A DNA stretch of 53,647 bases from Clostridia bacterium (GCA_017537365.1 JAFYKZ010000021.1:1-53647); one strand, 5' to 3'. Counted from the stretch's first letter, positions 28,401-38,244 are shown. Program-made: numbers and translations. The notes: generated by a model from the letters alone, not told the origin.

Positions 28401-28938
28401 AGTTGATATAATAGGCGGAAAGCATAGGGACGGTAAGCGAATAACAATTGCGGGAATTATTGAAAATTTAAAGGTGCGCCAGCTTAAAAACGGAAATTTA
28501 TTAGCATCTTTTCAAATTGAGGATATAACCGCATCTATTTCGGTTACTATGTTTAATAAAACCTATGCCGAAAACAAGCATTTGTTAGACGGTCAAAGAC
28601 CTGTTATTTTATCGGGCAGAATATCCGAAAGGGAAGACCGCGAAACCGAAATTATCGCCGAAAAAATAGATATACTTAATGAGGCTGAGGCTAAACCGAA
28701 AGAGAAAAAGTTCGATAAAGGTTTATATCTTAAAATTGAAAGCTTGCAGGATATTAAGTTTTCTAAGGTTAAAGATATACTTAAAGAGTATAATGGAGAT
28801 ATACCGGTTTTTATCTATTGTCTTGATACAAAACGCAAGTTAGAGGCTTCTAACGAACTTAAAATAAGAGAAAATGATGATTTGTTTAATAAACTTTCTG
28901 AGGTTTTAGGTTCTAATAATGTGAAATTTATAAAATAA
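25489..28938 (+). CDS. dnaE: DNA polymerase III alpha subunit (DnaE type)
   Basis: Replicative polymerase subunit of 1149 aa. N-terminal PHP domain opens FVHLHLHTEYSLLDGC. The palm has GPGRGSGAASLAAY and the catalytic acidic motif MPDFDIDF. A fingers/tandem HhH region follows and the OB-fold (RITIAGIIENLKVRQLKNG) sits near residue 980. It lacks the PolC exonuclease layout, so it is DnaE; in Firmicutes it cooperates with PolC. GTG start 25489 follows AAAGGGAGG. Confidence 0.97.
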   Translation: MDKFVHLHLHTEYSLLDGCCRIEQVIDRASEMGQTAIAMTDHGVMYGAIDFYKYAIKKGIKPIIGCEVYVAPKSRFDKQKGIDGSYYHLNLLCENDIGYKNLIKLVSLGFTEGFYSKPRVDRELLEKYSEGIIALSACLAGEIPRKLMAGDFDSALNTALWYRDTFGKNNFYLELQDHGIPEQKKVNLDILKISEKTGIPVVATNDVHYTNAEDYYMHKVLLCIQTGSRLSDENSLEFKTNEFYLKSGEEMAKLFENVPESIENTKIIADRCNVNFEFGKIKLPHFEIGDKDHFEYFKDKCYEGLYRIYGENPEKLVCDRLDYELSVINKMGYVDYYLIVADFVNYAKNNGIPVGPGRGSGAASLAAYCIGITGIDPIKYDLYFERFLNPERVSMPDFDIDFCYVNRQKVIDYVIKKYGIDHVSQIVTFGTMAARASIRDVGRVMDVPYASCDRVAKLIPQAIGMTIEKALEISNELKGLYDSDSQIKNLIDMAIKCEGMPRHASTHAAGVVISDKPVDEYVPLSLNDEAVVTQYTMTSLEELGLLKMDFLGLRNLTVIEDTQNYIRKSNPRFDIEKIPLDDKETYNMMGKGLTDGVFQFESDGMKNVLRQLSPQSIEDLTAVLSLYRPGPMDSIPTYIHNRHNPEDIKYQTPLLKPILDVTYGCIVYQEQVMQVCRTLAGYSLGRADIVRRAMAKKKHDVMKKEREYFIYGEKDKEGNVICEGAIARGVPEEVAEQIFDNMTSFSSYAFNKAHAAAYSFVAYRTAYLKCHYMPEYFAALMSSMMDSASKISMYTAECRKNGIKVLPPNVNFSGRDFMPENRNIRFGLMAIKNLGAGLIDRLIAERETGGKYTSMYDFCLRNYSREFNRKALEGLIKSGALDGLEDNRRQMLYNIDGVLNAVENEVKYSSKGQLDLFGEMGESNEYKPKPQAEMSEELKLSLEKEATGLYLSGHPMDKYAAFLKNAKMDKIVDIIGGKHRDGKRITIAGIIENLKVRQLKNGNLLASFQIEDITASISVTMFNKTYAENKHLLDGQRPVILSGRISEREDRETEIIAEKIDILNEAEAKPKEKKFDKGLYLKIESLQDIKFSKVKDILKEYNGDIPVFIYCLDTKRKLEASNELKIRENDDLFNKLSEVLGSNNVKFIK

Positions 28939-29005
28939 TCAAAGTTTTTGTTGAAAAATCTTGGAATTTAGAGTATACTAATTTCTAAGGCAAAAAAGGA
29001 GATTT

Positions 29006-29971
29006 ATGTATATGAAAACTATTGGTGTATTAACAAGCGGAGGAGACGCTCCTGGTATGAATGCTGCTGTTCGTGCCGTTGTTAGAACAGCTATTGACTG
29101 TGGTATGACTGTTAAGGGTATCCGCAGAGGTTATAATGGTTTAATTGAGGGCGATATTTTTGATTTGGATATTCGCTCTGTTTCTGATTTGATTCATAGA
29201 GGAGGTACTGTGCTTTATACCGCAAGAAGTCCTTTATTCAAAACCGAAGAGGGTATGAATGCGGCTATTGAAAACTGCAAAAAGCACGGTATAGAGGGTA
29301 TTGTTGTTATAGGAGGAGACGGTTCTTATCGCGGAGCTCGCGATTTATCTCTTAGAGGTATTCCTTGTGTTGGCGTTCCGGGTACTATTGATAATGATAT
29401 TTCGTCTACTGAGTATACAATCGGTTTCGATACTGCGATGAATACTGCTATGGAAATGGTTGATAAAATCCGTGATACTGCTCAGTCTCACGACCGTTGC
29501 AGTGTTGTTGAGGTTATGGGCAGAAGAGCAGGCTTCTTAGCTCTTCAATGCGGTATTGCTGTTGGCGCAACCTCTATTTTGGTTCCTGAGGAAGAATATC
29601 CGATTGAAAAGGTTATTGAGAAAATCAGAAAATCTCAGGCAACAGGTAAAAAACATTTTATTATCGTTGTTGCAGAGGGTGTTGGCGGAGTTGAAGATAT
29701 CGCTAAGAAGATTGAAGAAGCAACAGGTATTGAAACCAGAGCAACAATTTTAGGTCATGTTCAGCGTGGCGGCAGACCTACCGTTCGCGACCGCGTTTAT
29801 GCAACCCGTTTTGGCTATGCCGCAGTTCAGCTTTTAAATAAAGGTATCGGTAATCGCGTTGTTGGTATGAATCACGGTCAAATTGTTGACTATGATATTT
29901 ACGAAGCACTTAATATGAAAAAGCCTTTTGATACTGATATGTTCGAGGTTGCAAATACAACATCTATTTAA
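29006..29971 (+). CDS. pfkA: ATP-dependent 6-phosphofructokinase
   Basis: Glycolytic kinase of 321 aa (319 from the ATG at 29012, the more usual family start [15 protein letters not shown]). Marks: [35 protein letters not shown] with the catalytic Asp, and GRRAGFLAL. The GGDG pattern points to ATP rather than pyrophosphate as donor. AAAGGAG lies 4 bp before the first ATG and 10 bp before the second, so the start is uncertain by two codons. Confidence 0.97.
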   Translation: MYMKTIGVLTSGGDAPGMNAAVRAVVRTAIDCGMTVKGIRRGYNGLIEGDIFDLDIRSVSDLIHRGGTVLYTARSPLFKTEEGMNAAIENCKKHGIEGIVVIGGDGSYRGARDLSLRGIPCVGVPGTIDNDISSTEYTIGFDTAMNTAMEMVDKIRDTAQSHDRCSVVEVMGRRAGFLALQCGIAVGATSILVPEEEYPIEKVIEKIRKSQATGKKHFIIVVAEGVGGVEDIAKKIEEATGIETRATILGHVQRGGRPTVRDRVYATRFGYAAVQLLNKGIGNRVVGMNHGQIVDYDIYEALNMKKPFDTDMFEVANTTSI

Positions 29972-29977
29972 TATTTT

Positions 29978-30005
29978 AAAAGGGCTGTTTTAACAGTCCT
30001 TTTTG
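29978..30005 (+). terminator. Terminator after pfkA
   Basis: AGGGCTGTT pairs with AACAGTCCT, followed by a T-run; it ends 18 bp before mnmA. Confidence 0.85.
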
Positions 30006-30022
30006 TTTTGAGAGGTGAAAAA

Positions 30023-31069
30023 ATGTCAGATTTAAAATGTATGCTTGGAATGAGCGGAGGAGTTGATTCCTCTGTTTCTGCCGACCTTTTAATAAATGAA
30101 GGCTTTTCCGTAGCAGGTGTAACATTATCTTTGTGCGAAAATGATGAACGCAATATATCTGATGCAAAATCGGTTTGCGAGAGACTTGGTATAAAGCATT
30201 TTTCTTTTGATTTAAAGGATGATTTTAAAAGGTATGTTATAGATAGCTTTGCAAACAGTTATATTATCGGCGAAACTCCTAACCCTTGCCTTGAATGTAA
30301 TAAGCATATTAAATTTGGCAAAATGATAGAACTGGCTCTGGATAATGGATATGATAAAATTGCTACAGGGCATTATGCAAGAGTTATAAAACGGGAGGAC
30401 GGAAGATATTTGCTTTATAAAGCAAAGGATTTATCCAAAGACCAGTCCTATGTTTTATATATGCTGAATCAGTATCAGCTTTCAAAAACATTATTGCCTC
30501 TTGGAGAGTTGACAAAAGTTGAGGTTAGAGAAATAGCGGCAGAGAAAGGCTTTGTTAATGCTGATAGACCTGATAGTCAGGATATATGCTTTGTGCCTGA
30601 CGGGGAGTATGCCGATTTCATCGAAAAAGCAAGCGGTTTTAAGTCGCGAGAGGGTGAATATACCGATATAAACGGCAATGTTTTAGGTAAACACAAAGGT
30701 ATTATAAACTATACCTTAGGTCAGCGAAAGGGCTTGGGGATAGCTCTTGGCAAGCCGGCATTTGTTATAGATAAAAATGCTCAAACAAATAGGGTTGTTT
30801 TAGGTGATGAGGAATATTTATTTAAAACTCGCGTTATAGTTGATAATGTTAATTTTATTCCGTTTGATAAATTGGAAAGCGAAATTAAGGTTACTGCAAA
30901 GCTTAGATACCGCCATAATGCAGAAAAAGCTGTTTTGCGACCGATAGACGAGAATACTGTTATGCTTGAGTTTATGAAACCTCAAAGAGCGGCGAGTCCG
31001 GGTCAGGCGGCAGTTTTTTATGATGGAGATATGGTTATAGGCGGCGGAAAAATAGTAAGAGCAGAATAG
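30023..31069 (+). CDS. mnmA: tRNA 2-thiouridine(34) synthase
   Basis: 348 aa from ATG 30023 (AGAGGTG upstream; the earlier in-frame start at 30008 is within that site). It thiolates U34 of tRNA-Lys, -Glu and -Gln, taking sulfur from an IscS-type persulfide. PP-loop GMSGGVDSSVSA, first catalytic Cys in NPCLECNKHIKFG, second in DSQDICFV. Usual length. Followed after 13 bp by the LUD gene. Confidence 0.96.
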   Translation: MSDLKCMLGMSGGVDSSVSADLLINEGFSVAGVTLSLCENDERNISDAKSVCERLGIKHFSFDLKDDFKRYVIDSFANSYIIGETPNPCLECNKHIKFGKMIELALDNGYDKIATGHYARVIKREDGRYLLYKAKDLSKDQSYVLYMLNQYQLSKTLLPLGELTKVEVREIAAEKGFVNADRPDSQDICFVPDGEYADFIEKASGFKSREGEYTDINGNVLGKHKGIINYTLGQRKGLGIALGKPAFVIDKNAQTNRVVLGDEEYLFKTRVIVDNVNFIPFDKLESEIKVTAKLRYRHNAEKAVLRPIDENTVMLEFMKPQRAASPGQAAVFYDGDMVIGGGKIVRAE

Positions 31070-31082
31070 AGGTTGTTAAGTT

Positions 31083-31736
31083 ATGGATAAAAAAATAGAA
31101 AAGGTTATTAAAAATCTTCAAAATAATAATATAAATGTTGTTTTTGCGGAAAATACCGAAAAGGTTAGAGAAATAGTTAAAGATATGCTTTTTCAGGACG
31201 CGGATATTTTATCGGGTGGCTCGGTTTCTTTGGTGGAAAGCGGAGTTTTCGATATAATAACTTCCTCAGAATATAATTATCACGATAGATTAAAGCAAGG
31301 ATTAACCGAAGAGGAAAAGAACGATATTTTCAAAAAGGTTATCGGATGCGATTTCTATTTTTGTTCGGCAAATGCTTTAACCGAAAATGGCGAGCTTATT
31401 AATGTTGACGGTTTTTCAAATCGTATTTCTGCAATATCCTTTGGTCCTAAAAAGGTTGTTATGGTTGTAGGCTTAAATAAGCTTGTTAAGGATATAGATG
31501 AGGGCTTTTTAAGGGTTAAGAAAATAGCTGCTCCTAAAAACGCGATGAGACTTAAAAGAGAAACCCCTTGCGTTAAACTCGGGCATTGTGTCTGCCTCGA
31601 AAAAACCGATACACCTCAGATAACCGACGGTTGCAATTCGGAGCAAAGAATTTGCAGAAATTATATTATTTCCTCTAAGCAAATGATTAAGGATAGAATA
31701 ACTGTTATTTTGTGCGCCGAAAATTTGGGTTATTAA
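31083..31736 (+). CDS. LUD-domain (LutC-like) protein
   Basis: Protein of 217 aa of the LUD superfamily (former DUF162). It shows ADILSGGSVSLVESGVFDII, a Tyr-His-Asp segment NYHDRLKQGL and VGLNKLVKDIDEGFLRVK. LutC helps oxidise lactate with LutA/LutB, but neither is here and lone LUD proteins in Clostridia have no assigned role. Late Cys residues (PCVKLGHCVCLEK, DGCNSEQRIC) could hold an Fe-S cluster, an unusual touch. Shares the mnmA transcript. Confidence 0.85.
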   Translation: MDKKIEKVIKNLQNNNINVVFAENTEKVREIVKDMLFQDADILSGGSVSLVESGVFDIITSSEYNYHDRLKQGLTEEEKNDIFKKVIGCDFYFCSANALTENGELINVDGFSNRISAISFGPKKVVMVVGLNKLVKDIDEGFLRVKKIAAPKNAMRLKRETPCVKLGHCVCLEKTDTPQITDGCNSEQRICRNYIISSKQMIKDRITVILCAENLGY

Positions 31737-31756
31737 ATTTAATAATAAAACATAAA

Positions 31757-31794
31757 AATTAAGTGTAACTGCAAAGTTGCGCTTAATTTTTTTA
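31757..31794 (+). terminator. Terminator after the mnmA-LUD unit
   Basis: ATTAAGTGTAAC and GTTGCGCTTAAT pair with two G-T pairs, followed by a T-run. Confidence 0.75.
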
Positions 31795-31813
31795 ATTATA
31801 GGGGATGTGTTGA

Positions 31814-33016
31814 TTGAAAAAGCTAATTGCTATGGCGGTAATTCTGGGTTTATGCTTTAATATGGCGGTTTCGGCTAAAACTGTTTCGAGTGAAAGCGAT
31901 ATTTCGGATATAAATGAGCCTCTATCAGTGTCTGTTTCGAGCTCAGCGATAGGTCAAAAGCTTGATATTAAAGCGAAATCGGTAATCTTAATGGAACCAA
32001 ACACCAAAAAAATACTTTATGAGGATAATGCGGATGAAAAGCTTTCTCCTGCTTCTATTACTAAAATAATGTCGCTTCTTCTTGTTATGGAGGCGATAGA
32101 TAGGGGCGAGTTTGATTTGGAGACGGTTGTAACTGCAAGTAAACACGCATGCAGTATGGGTGGCTCTCAAATCTGGCTAGAAGAAAACGAGAGTATGACG
32201 GTGGACGATTTGCTTAAAGCCACGGTTATAGCCTCCGCTAACGATGCTTGCGTTTGTTTGGGCGAATTTGTTGCGGGTAGTGAGGAGGGTTTTGTTGCCC
32301 TTATGAACGAGCGGGCAAAGGAACTTGGTATGAATAATACAACCTTTAAAAATTGCACAGGTCTTGATGCAGAGGGACATTTAACCTCGGCTTATGATGT
32401 TGCGGTTATGTCGAGTGAGCTTATAAAACACGATTTAATTAAAAATTATTCAACTGTTTGGATGGAAAGTTTAAGAAACGGAGAATCCGAGCTTGTTAAT
32501 ACGAATAAATTGGTGCGGTTTTATAAGGGTACAACAGGTCTTAAAACAGGTACAACCTCGGTTGCAAAATACTGTCTTTCGGCAACTGCCGAGAGGGATA
32601 ATTTAGAGCTTGTTGCGGTGGTTATGGCAGGAGAGACCAGTAACGACAGATTTGAGGGTGCTAAAAAGCTTTTGGATTACGGCTTTGCAAATTATAGCTT
32701 TGAAAAAATCGAGGCAAAGCTTAATAAAAATTCAATCCCGATAGAAAAAGGAGTTAAAAAGGAAATTGAAATTAAGGCTGAGGAAGCTTTGAATTTGTTG
32801 CTTCCTAAATTGAACAAAGCGGATATAAAACAAGTGGTTGAAATTAATGAAAATATAACTGCGCCCATAAAAAAAGGAGATGTTTTGGGAACGGTTAAGA
32901 TTTATTCGGGTGAAACCGAGGTTGGAGACATTAAAATTATTGCAGATGAAACGGTGAAAAAGCTCGATTTTGCTCAAATTATTCGATTTATTGTAAACGG
33001 AATATTTAAATTATAA
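31814..33016 (+). CDS. D-alanyl-D-alanine carboxypeptidase (DacF/PBP5 family)
   Basis: Secreted peptidoglycan enzyme of 400 aa that trims terminal D-Ala from stem peptides. It starts at TTG 31814 (GGGGATG upstream). Signal peptide (KKLIAMAVILGLCFNMAVSA), then penicillin-binding motifs SITK (Ser81 nucleophile, Lys84), SAN and KTG (LKTGTTS). A C-terminal beta domain and terminal hydrophobic/amphipathic stretch (AQIIRFIVNGIFKL) should hold it to the membrane. In spore formers the DacF/DacB paralogues modify the cortex; which one this is cannot be told. Confidence 0.93.
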   Translation: MKKLIAMAVILGLCFNMAVSAKTVSSESDISDINEPLSVSVSSSAIGQKLDIKAKSVILMEPNTKKILYEDNADEKLSPASITKIMSLLLVMEAIDRGEFDLETVVTASKHACSMGGSQIWLEENESMTVDDLLKATVIASANDACVCLGEFVAGSEEGFVALMNERAKELGMNNTTFKNCTGLDAEGHLTSAYDVAVMSSELIKHDLIKNYSTVWMESLRNGESELVNTNKLVRFYKGTTGLKTGTTSVAKYCLSATAERDNLELVAVVMAGETSNDRFEGAKKLLDYGFANYSFEKIEAKLNKNSIPIEKGVKKEIEIKAEEALNLLLPKLNKADIKQVVEINENITAPIKKGDVLGTVKIYSGETEVGDIKIIADETVKKLDFAQIIRFIVNGIFKL

Positions 33017-33106
33017 AAACTTTTAATGAATATGCATATTTATGCTTGAAATATTAAAGATTTTATTGTAAAATAATAACAAGGAGAAAATTACGGAGGA
33101 AATTAA

Positions 33107-34447
33107 ATGGCAATCAGTTTTAATTATAATTATGCAAAGGAATATATCCGTGAAAACGATATTAAAGGCTTAGAGTCTCAGGTGGCTTTGGCTCATAATA
33201 TGGTAAACGATAAAAACGGTCTCGGAAATGATTTTTTGGGTTGGGTCGATTTGCCGTCAAATTACGATAAAGAAGAGTTTGACCGCATTAAAAAAGCCGC
33301 TCAAAAAATCCAAAACGATACCGATATTTTAATAGTTATAGGTATTGGCGGTTCTTATTTGGGCGCTCGCGCCGCTATCGAATTCTTAAAGGGACCTTAT
33401 TATAACTCTTTAAGAGATAATGCTCCTGAAATTTATTTTGCAGGAAACAGTATCAGTGGCTCTTATTTAGCAGATGTTTTAAAGCTCTGCGAGGGTAAGA
33501 GAGTATCTGTTAATATTATTTCAAAATCAGGAACAACAACCGAGCCTGCTGTGGCTTTCAGAGTATTCAGAAAATATTTAGAAGAAAAGTATGGCGAGGA
33601 AGAGGCTGCAAAGAGAATTTATTGCACAACCGATAAAGCAAGAGGTACTTTGAAGCAATTAGCCGATGAAAAGGGCTATGAATGTTTCGTTGTTCCGGAT
33701 GATGTTGGCGGAAGATTTTCTGTTTTAACCGCAGTAGGTTTGCTTCCTATTGCAGCCGCAGGTGCTGATATAGATAAATTAATGCAAGGCGCAAAGGCTG
33801 CAAGTATTAAGTATAACAATCCTAACATTTGCGAAAACGATTGCTATTTATATGCAGCTTTAAGAAATTCTTTCTATCGCAAAGGAAAATCTATTGAGCT
33901 CTTAGTTTCTTATGAGCCCAGATTTACTTTGATGGCAGAATGGTTTAAGCAATTATTCGGTGAGAGCGAGGGTAAGGACAACAAGGGTCTGTTCCCGGCA
34001 TCTGTTATCTTCTCAACCGATTTGCATTCAATGGGTCAATTCGTTCAAGACGGTAGCCGTTTAATGTTTGAAACTGTTGTTACTTTCTCTGAGACCGATA
34101 AAGATATCGTAATTGAAAAAGAGGATAACGATGGAGACGGTTTGAACTTCCTTTCAGGCAAAACCTTATCATTTGTTAACCAAAAGGCATTTGAGGGTAC
34201 CGTTTTAGCTCATAATGATGGCGGTGTTCCTAACTTGGTAATCAATGTTGATAAGCCTGATGAGGAAAACCTCGGCGAGCTTATTTACTTCTTTGAAAAA
34301 GCTTGCGCTATTTCGGGTTATATGCTAGGTGTTAATCCTTTCGACCAACCCGGAGTTGAAAGCTATAAAAAGAATATGTTTGCTTTGCTTGGCAAACCCG
34401 GCTTTGAAGCTCAAAAGGCTGAGCTTGAAGCTCGTTTAGGTAAATAA
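33107..34447 (+). CDS. pgi: Glucose-6-phosphate isomerase
   Basis: 446 aa, the bacterial short form. It interconverts glucose-6-phosphate and fructose-6-phosphate. Marks: [45 protein letters not shown] and [11 protein letters not shown]. The start ATG follows ACGGAGG. The terminal sequence is intact. Confidence 0.97.
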   Translation: MAISFNYNYAKEYIRENDIKGLESQVALAHNMVNDKNGLGNDFLGWVDLPSNYDKEEFDRIKKAAQKIQNDTDILIVIGIGGSYLGARAAIEFLKGPYYNSLRDNAPEIYFAGNSISGSYLADVLKLCEGKRVSVNIISKSGTTTEPAVAFRVFRKYLEEKYGEEEAAKRIYCTTDKARGTLKQLADEKGYECFVVPDDVGGRFSVLTAVGLLPIAAAGADIDKLMQGAKAASIKYNNPNICENDCYLYAALRNSFYRKGKSIELLVSYEPRFTLMAEWFKQLFGESEGKDNKGLFPASVIFSTDLHSMGQFVQDGSRLMFETVVTFSETDKDIVIEKEDNDGDGLNFLSGKTLSFVNQKAFEGTVLAHNDGGVPNLVINVDKPDEENLGELIYFFEKACAISGYMLGVNPFDQPGVESYKKNMFALLGKPGFEAQKAELEARLGK

Positions 34448-34498
34448 TTTAAAAAAACAACTGCCAATTAGCAGTTAATTATAAAAGGAGTGGTAAAA

Positions 34499-34906
34499 AT
34501 GATTAAAATCATTATCGGAAAAAAAGGTTCAGGAAAAACTAAGAAGTTAGTGGATTTTGTAAACGTAGCTGCTAACGAGAGCTTAGGAAATGTTGTCTGC
34601 ATAGAAAAGGGAGACACCTTGACCTATTCTGTTACACATAAGGCGCGTCTTATTGACGCTGATGCTTACGGCATCTCAGGTTATGGCGAATATTATGGTA
34701 TGATTAGCGGTATCAAGTCCGGAAATCACGATGTAACTCATATTTTCGGTGATGCAACCTTGCGTATCGGAACTCGCGATTATGAAGAGCTTGTTGCTTT
34801 CTTTGAGAGAGTTTCTAAGATTGAAGATATCGAGTTCTTGTTCACTGTTTCTGCTGATAAGGCTGACCTTCCCGAGAAGCTTTTCGAAATTGCTGAAATT
34901 GTATAA
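34499..34906 (+). CDS. Small P-loop protein of unknown function
   Basis: 135 aa from ATG 34499 (AAGGAG upstream; the GTG at 34490 is within the site region). It opens MIKIIIGKKGSGKTKKLVD with a clear Walker A loop, but no standard Walker B acidic pair or switch motif is visible (the nearest is THIFGDAT). Codon use is like that of the highly expressed neighbours. A nucleotide-binding role is likely, the target unknown. It follows pgi by 51 bp with only a weak hairpin between, and is ended by a strong terminator. Confidence 0.75.
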   Translation: MIKIIIGKKGSGKTKKLVDFVNVAANESLGNVVCIEKGDTLTYSVTHKARLIDADAYGISGYGEYYGMISGIKSGNHDVTHIFGDATLRIGTRDYEELVAFFERVSKIEDIEFLFTVSADKADLPEKLFEIAEIV

Positions 34907-34922
34907 TATTTAAGTTAAACTA

Positions 34923-34953
34923 AAAGCCGAGCTTGAAACAGCTCGGCTTTGTT
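34923..34953 (+). terminator. Terminator before guaB
   Basis: AAAGCCGAGC (34923-34932) pairs perfectly with GCTCGGCTTT (34941-34950). Confidence 0.85.
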
Positions 34954-34999
34954 GTTAGTTACAACCAAAATTTTCGACAAAATGGGTTCTTTTTTTTAG

Positions 35000-35028
35000 T
35001 TGACAATATTAGCGAAAGTGATTATAAT
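35000..35028 (+). promoter_or_regulatory. guaB sigma-A promoter
   Basis: TTGACA (35000-35005), 17-bp spacer, TATAAT (35023-35028): consensus, so strong. No guanine riboswitch fold was recognised in the 40-base leader. Confidence 0.9.
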
Positions 35029-35074
35029 TAATATAATTTATACAAATTTTTTCAAGTGAAAAGGAGTAGAGAAA

Positions 35075-36583
35075 ATGGCTTATTATTTTAACGAAACATC
35101 TCATACTTTTAATGAGTATTTATTAGTTCCGGGTTATTCTTCTTCTGAATGTGTTCCGGCTAATGTTAGCCTTAAAACCCCGCTTGTTAAATTCAAGCGC
35201 GGAGAAGAACCTGCTATATCTATGAACATTCCTATGACTTCTGCTATTATGCAGTCGGTTTCAGGTGAGAGATTGGCGGTTGCTTTGGCTCGCGAGGGCG
35301 GTGTATCCTTTATATACGGCTCTCAGTCTATTGAGGATGAGGCTGCTATGGTTGCTCGCGCTAAGTCTTATAAAGCAGGCTTTGTTGTAAGTGCATCTAA
35401 TGTAACTCCTGATAACACTTTGGCTGATATATTGGATTTAAAGGCTAAAAACGGCTTTTCAACCGTTGCTGTAACGTCTGACGGTACTTCAAACGGTAAG
35501 CTATTAGGCATTGTAACAGGTAGAGATTATCGTGTTAGCCGTATGTCAACCGATATTAAGGTCAGCGAGTTTATGACCAAGCTTGAAAACCTTATCGTTG
35601 CTGACGAATCTACTACTTTAAAGCAAGCAAATGATATTATTTGGGATAATAAGCTAAATTCTTTACCTATCGTTGATAAAGATGGAAACTTGCTTTATTT
35701 TGTGTTCCGTAAGGACTATGATGCTCATAAGGAAAATCCAAATGAGCTTTTGGATAAAGATAAGCGCTATATTGTTGGCGCAGGTATTAACACTCGCGAT
35801 TATGCCGAGAGAGTTCCTGCTTTAATTGAGGCGGGCGCAGATGTGCTTTGTATTGATTCTTCTGAGGGATTTAGCGAGTGGCAGTCCAGAACTATCGCGT
35901 TTATCCGCGAGAAGTATGGCGATACCGTTAAGGTAGGAGCCGGTAACGTTGTTGACCGTGATGGCTTTAATTTCTTGGCAGATGCAGGTGCAGACTTTAT
36001 TAAGGTTGGTATCGGCGGTGGCTCAATTTGTATCACCCGTGAGACAAAGGGTATCGGTAGAGGTCAGGCAACTGCGCTAATCGAGGTTTGCAAAGCTCGT
36101 GATGAATATTTTGAGAAGAACGGTGTTTATATTCCGATTTGTTCTGACGGTGGTATTGTTCACGACCATCATATCACCTTAGCTCTTGCTATGGGCGCTG
36201 ATTTTATGATGTTAGGCAGATATTTTGCTCGTTTCGATGAAAGCCCGACTAATAAAATCGCTATCAACGGAAATTACTATAAGGAATACTGGGGCGAGGG
36301 CTCTAACCGCGCTAGAAACTGGCAGCGTTATGACCTCGGCGGCGATAAGAAACTATCCTTTGAAGAGGGTGTTGATTCCTATGTTCCTTATGCAGGCAGC
36401 TTAAAAGATAATGTTAACCTCTCTTTGAGCAAGGTTAAATCTACTATGTGCAACTGCGGTGCATTAACTATTGCAGAGCTTCAACAGAAAGCAAAGCTTA
36501 CTCTTGTTTCTGCAACAAGTATTATCGAGGGCGGAGCTCACGATGTTATTCAAAAAGACCCTGCTTCAGCGGTTGTTAAATAA
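35075..36583 (+). CDS. guaB: Inosine-5'-monophosphate dehydrogenase
   Basis: 502 aa; oxidises IMP to XMP with NAD+, the first committed step to GMP. The barrel contains [30 protein letters not shown] and the catalytic loop [19 protein letters not shown] with the active Cys. A CBS pair (about residues 95-220) interrupts the barrel ([31 protein letters not shown]). The variant lacks the usual GPGSIC proline, as in the long IMPDH branch of some Clostridia and Bifidobacterium (from memory). The ribosome site is AAAAGGAG. Confidence 0.95.
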   Translation: MAYYFNETSHTFNEYLLVPGYSSSECVPANVSLKTPLVKFKRGEEPAISMNIPMTSAIMQSVSGERLAVALAREGGVSFIYGSQSIEDEAAMVARAKSYKAGFVVSASNVTPDNTLADILDLKAKNGFSTVAVTSDGTSNGKLLGIVTGRDYRVSRMSTDIKVSEFMTKLENLIVADESTTLKQANDIIWDNKLNSLPIVDKDGNLLYFVFRKDYDAHKENPNELLDKDKRYIVGAGINTRDYAERVPALIEAGADVLCIDSSEGFSEWQSRTIAFIREKYGDTVKVGAGNVVDRDGFNFLADAGADFIKVGIGGGSICITRETKGIGRGQATALIEVCKARDEYFEKNGVYIPICSDGGIVHDHHITLALAMGADFMMLGRYFARFDESPTNKIAINGNYYKEYWGEGSNRARNWQRYDLGGDKKLSFEEGVDSYVPYAGSLKDNVNLSLSKVKSTMCNCGALTIAELQQKAKLTLVSATSIIEGGAHDVIQKDPASAVVK

Positions 36584-36595
36584 GTTTAACTAAAT

Positions 36596-36625
36596 AAGGC
36601 GGACAGTTTTAAACTGTCCGCCTTA
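36596..36625. terminator. Bidirectional terminator between guaB and the CPBP gene
   Basis: AAGGCGGACAGTTT and AAACTGTCCGCCTT form a near-perfect hairpin ending just before the minus-strand stop. Confidence 0.9.
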
Positions 36626-36627
36626 AT

Positions 36628-37527
36628 TTATTTTGCCTTTTTTCTCTTTAATTTCAATTTAATTGTTTTGGGTAAGTTTTTTAATTTGCGTATACCGTTT
36701 GGTATCTGCTTAATGTATTTTATTAATAGTTTAAATTTAGCTATAAGATTATATTTGTTATGAACAAAAAGCACGGTTAATATAATTAAAACAATTAATA
36801 CGAAGGTGCTTTTTTCAATCGGAACATCTTTTGCAACCAATATTTTATGGGGTTTAAAGGTGTGATTAATAATGGTTGGATAATCTTTTGCAAGAGGTAA
36901 GCTTCCAAGTATTAAACCGCTTAAAGCAGTGTAAACAAAGCGAGCGGTTATGGTTGTTATGATTGAACCTGAATATTCAAGCAGGAAGCATAATAAAACA
37001 TTAAATAGAATAATATTTGCAATATAGTTTTTGCTTTCAGAGAATATTGCGAAGTTAAAGGATAAATATAATAAGGTTGTAACAATTGTTGCAAATATAA
37101 ATCCATAAAACTTTTTATATAGAACGAATAAATAGCCTCTGAATAACATTTCAGCAAAGATAGCGTTTGCAAGCAGACCTAATAGCCAAAAAATTAGATG
37201 CTCAGTTTTAATAAAGCTTATAAAGTTAAAATGCTTTGTTGCCGCATTAACCGCTAAAAATATAATTGGAATAGCTGAGCCTGTTAAAAGTCCCAAAAGT
37301 AAAGATTTAGGGATGTTCTTTTTTATGGGAAGCTTAATCTTTCTGCGCTCGATAACTAAAATGAATAAAATAGTTAAAATAAGAACAATTCCGAGCGGCA
37401 GACTTTCCGCTATAAGCTTTTGCAAAGCAGGGTTTTTGTTTTGAACCTCGGGTAATAAGGTTATAAGAATTACCCCAAGGTCAAAAAAGAAAAGGGTTTT
37501 AAAAATATTGATAATTAAATTCTTCAC
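36628..37527 (-). CDS. CPBP-family membrane protein with degenerate protease motif
   Basis: 299 aa from GTG 37527 (AGGAG seven bases upstream); a longer frame from 37572 has no site. About eight membrane spans. The CPBP/Abi motif 1 is seen as FAEMLFRGYLF, where the first of the two Glu residues (EExxxR) is Ala. The second motif (usually with conserved His) reads TTITARFVYTALSG, with no His. A basic Lys-rich tail ends the protein. It may therefore be a non-catalytic member. Convergent with guaB. Confidence 0.8.
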   Translation of the reverse strand: MKNLIINIFKTLFFFDLGVILITLLPEVQNKNPALQKLIAESLPLGIVLILTILFILVIERRKIKLPIKKNIPKSLLLGLLTGSAIPIIFLAVNAATKHFNFISFIKTEHLIFWLLGLLANAIFAEMLFRGYLFVLYKKFYGFIFATIVTTLLYLSFNFAIFSESKNYIANIILFNVLLCFLLEYSGSIITTITARFVYTALSGLILGSLPLAKDYPTIINHTFKPHKILVAKDVPIEKSTFVLIVLIILTVLFVHNKYNLIAKFKLLIKYIKQIPNGIRKLKNLPKTIKLKLKRKKAK

Positions 37528-37683
37528 TTCAAATCTCCTAAGCGACAAGAATATACTGTAATTATATAACAAATTCGGTTATATAGCAATAGCTTTATTC
37601 TTAAATTACCATTAATTTCTTCTAAATATTTTTTTAATAAGTATTAATATTAATTATTAGTTAAAATAAAGCTTTTAAATAAC

Positions 37684-37712
37684 TTGACATATTAAACTAA
37701 AAATAATATAAT
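37684..37712 (+). promoter_or_regulatory. greA-lysS promoter
   Basis: TTGACA (37684-37689), 17-bp spacer, TATAAT (37707-37712). Confidence 0.85.
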
Positions 37713-37770
37713 ATATTTTATATGATTATATCTTAATTAGAATTACAAAAAAAGAAAGCAGGGTTTTTTT

Positions 37771-38244
37771 ATGGCGAAAACTATTAAAATTACCGATGAC
37801 GGACTCAAGAAACTCCAGGAGGAGTTGGAAATTCTAAAAACAGAGGGTAGAGCAGATATTGCTGAAAAAATTAAGGTTGCCAGAGGATATGGAGACCTTT
37901 CTGAAAACAGCGAATATGATGAAGCTAAAAATGAGCAGGCTAAAATAGAAGCCCGTATCGTTGAGATTGAAGCAATGCTCAAAAATGTTGAAATTATCGA
38001 AGATGTTAAGGGCAAAGCAAAATCGGTTATTATCGGCGTTAAGGTTAAGGTTTTGGATGAGGAATACGGCGATGAAAGTGTTTACCGTGTTGTAGGCTCA
38101 ACTGAGGCAGACCCGCGCTCAGGTAAAATTTCAGATGAATCTCCCGTTGGTAAAGCCCTTTTGGGTAAAAAAATCGGCGATGTGGTTATAGTTGAAGCGC
38201 CGGGCGGCGAATTCAAGCTTAAAATTTTAGAGATAACAAAATAA
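37771..38244 (+). CDS. greA: Transcription elongation factor GreA
   Basis: 157 aa; rescues backtracked RNA polymerase by inducing transcript cleavage. The N-terminal coiled coil has the acidic tip region [19 protein letters not shown] with the key Asp and Glu. The C-terminal FKBP-like domain shows [18 protein letters not shown]. It precedes lysS in one transcript, a familiar order in Firmicutes. Confidence 0.97.
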   Translation: MAKTIKITDDGLKKLQEELEILKTEGRADIAEKIKVARGYGDLSENSEYDEAKNEQAKIEARIVEIEAMLKNVEIIEDVKGKAKSVIIGVKVKVLDEEYGDESVYRVVGSTEADPRSGKISDESPVGKALLGKKIGDVVIVEAPGGEFKLKILEITK

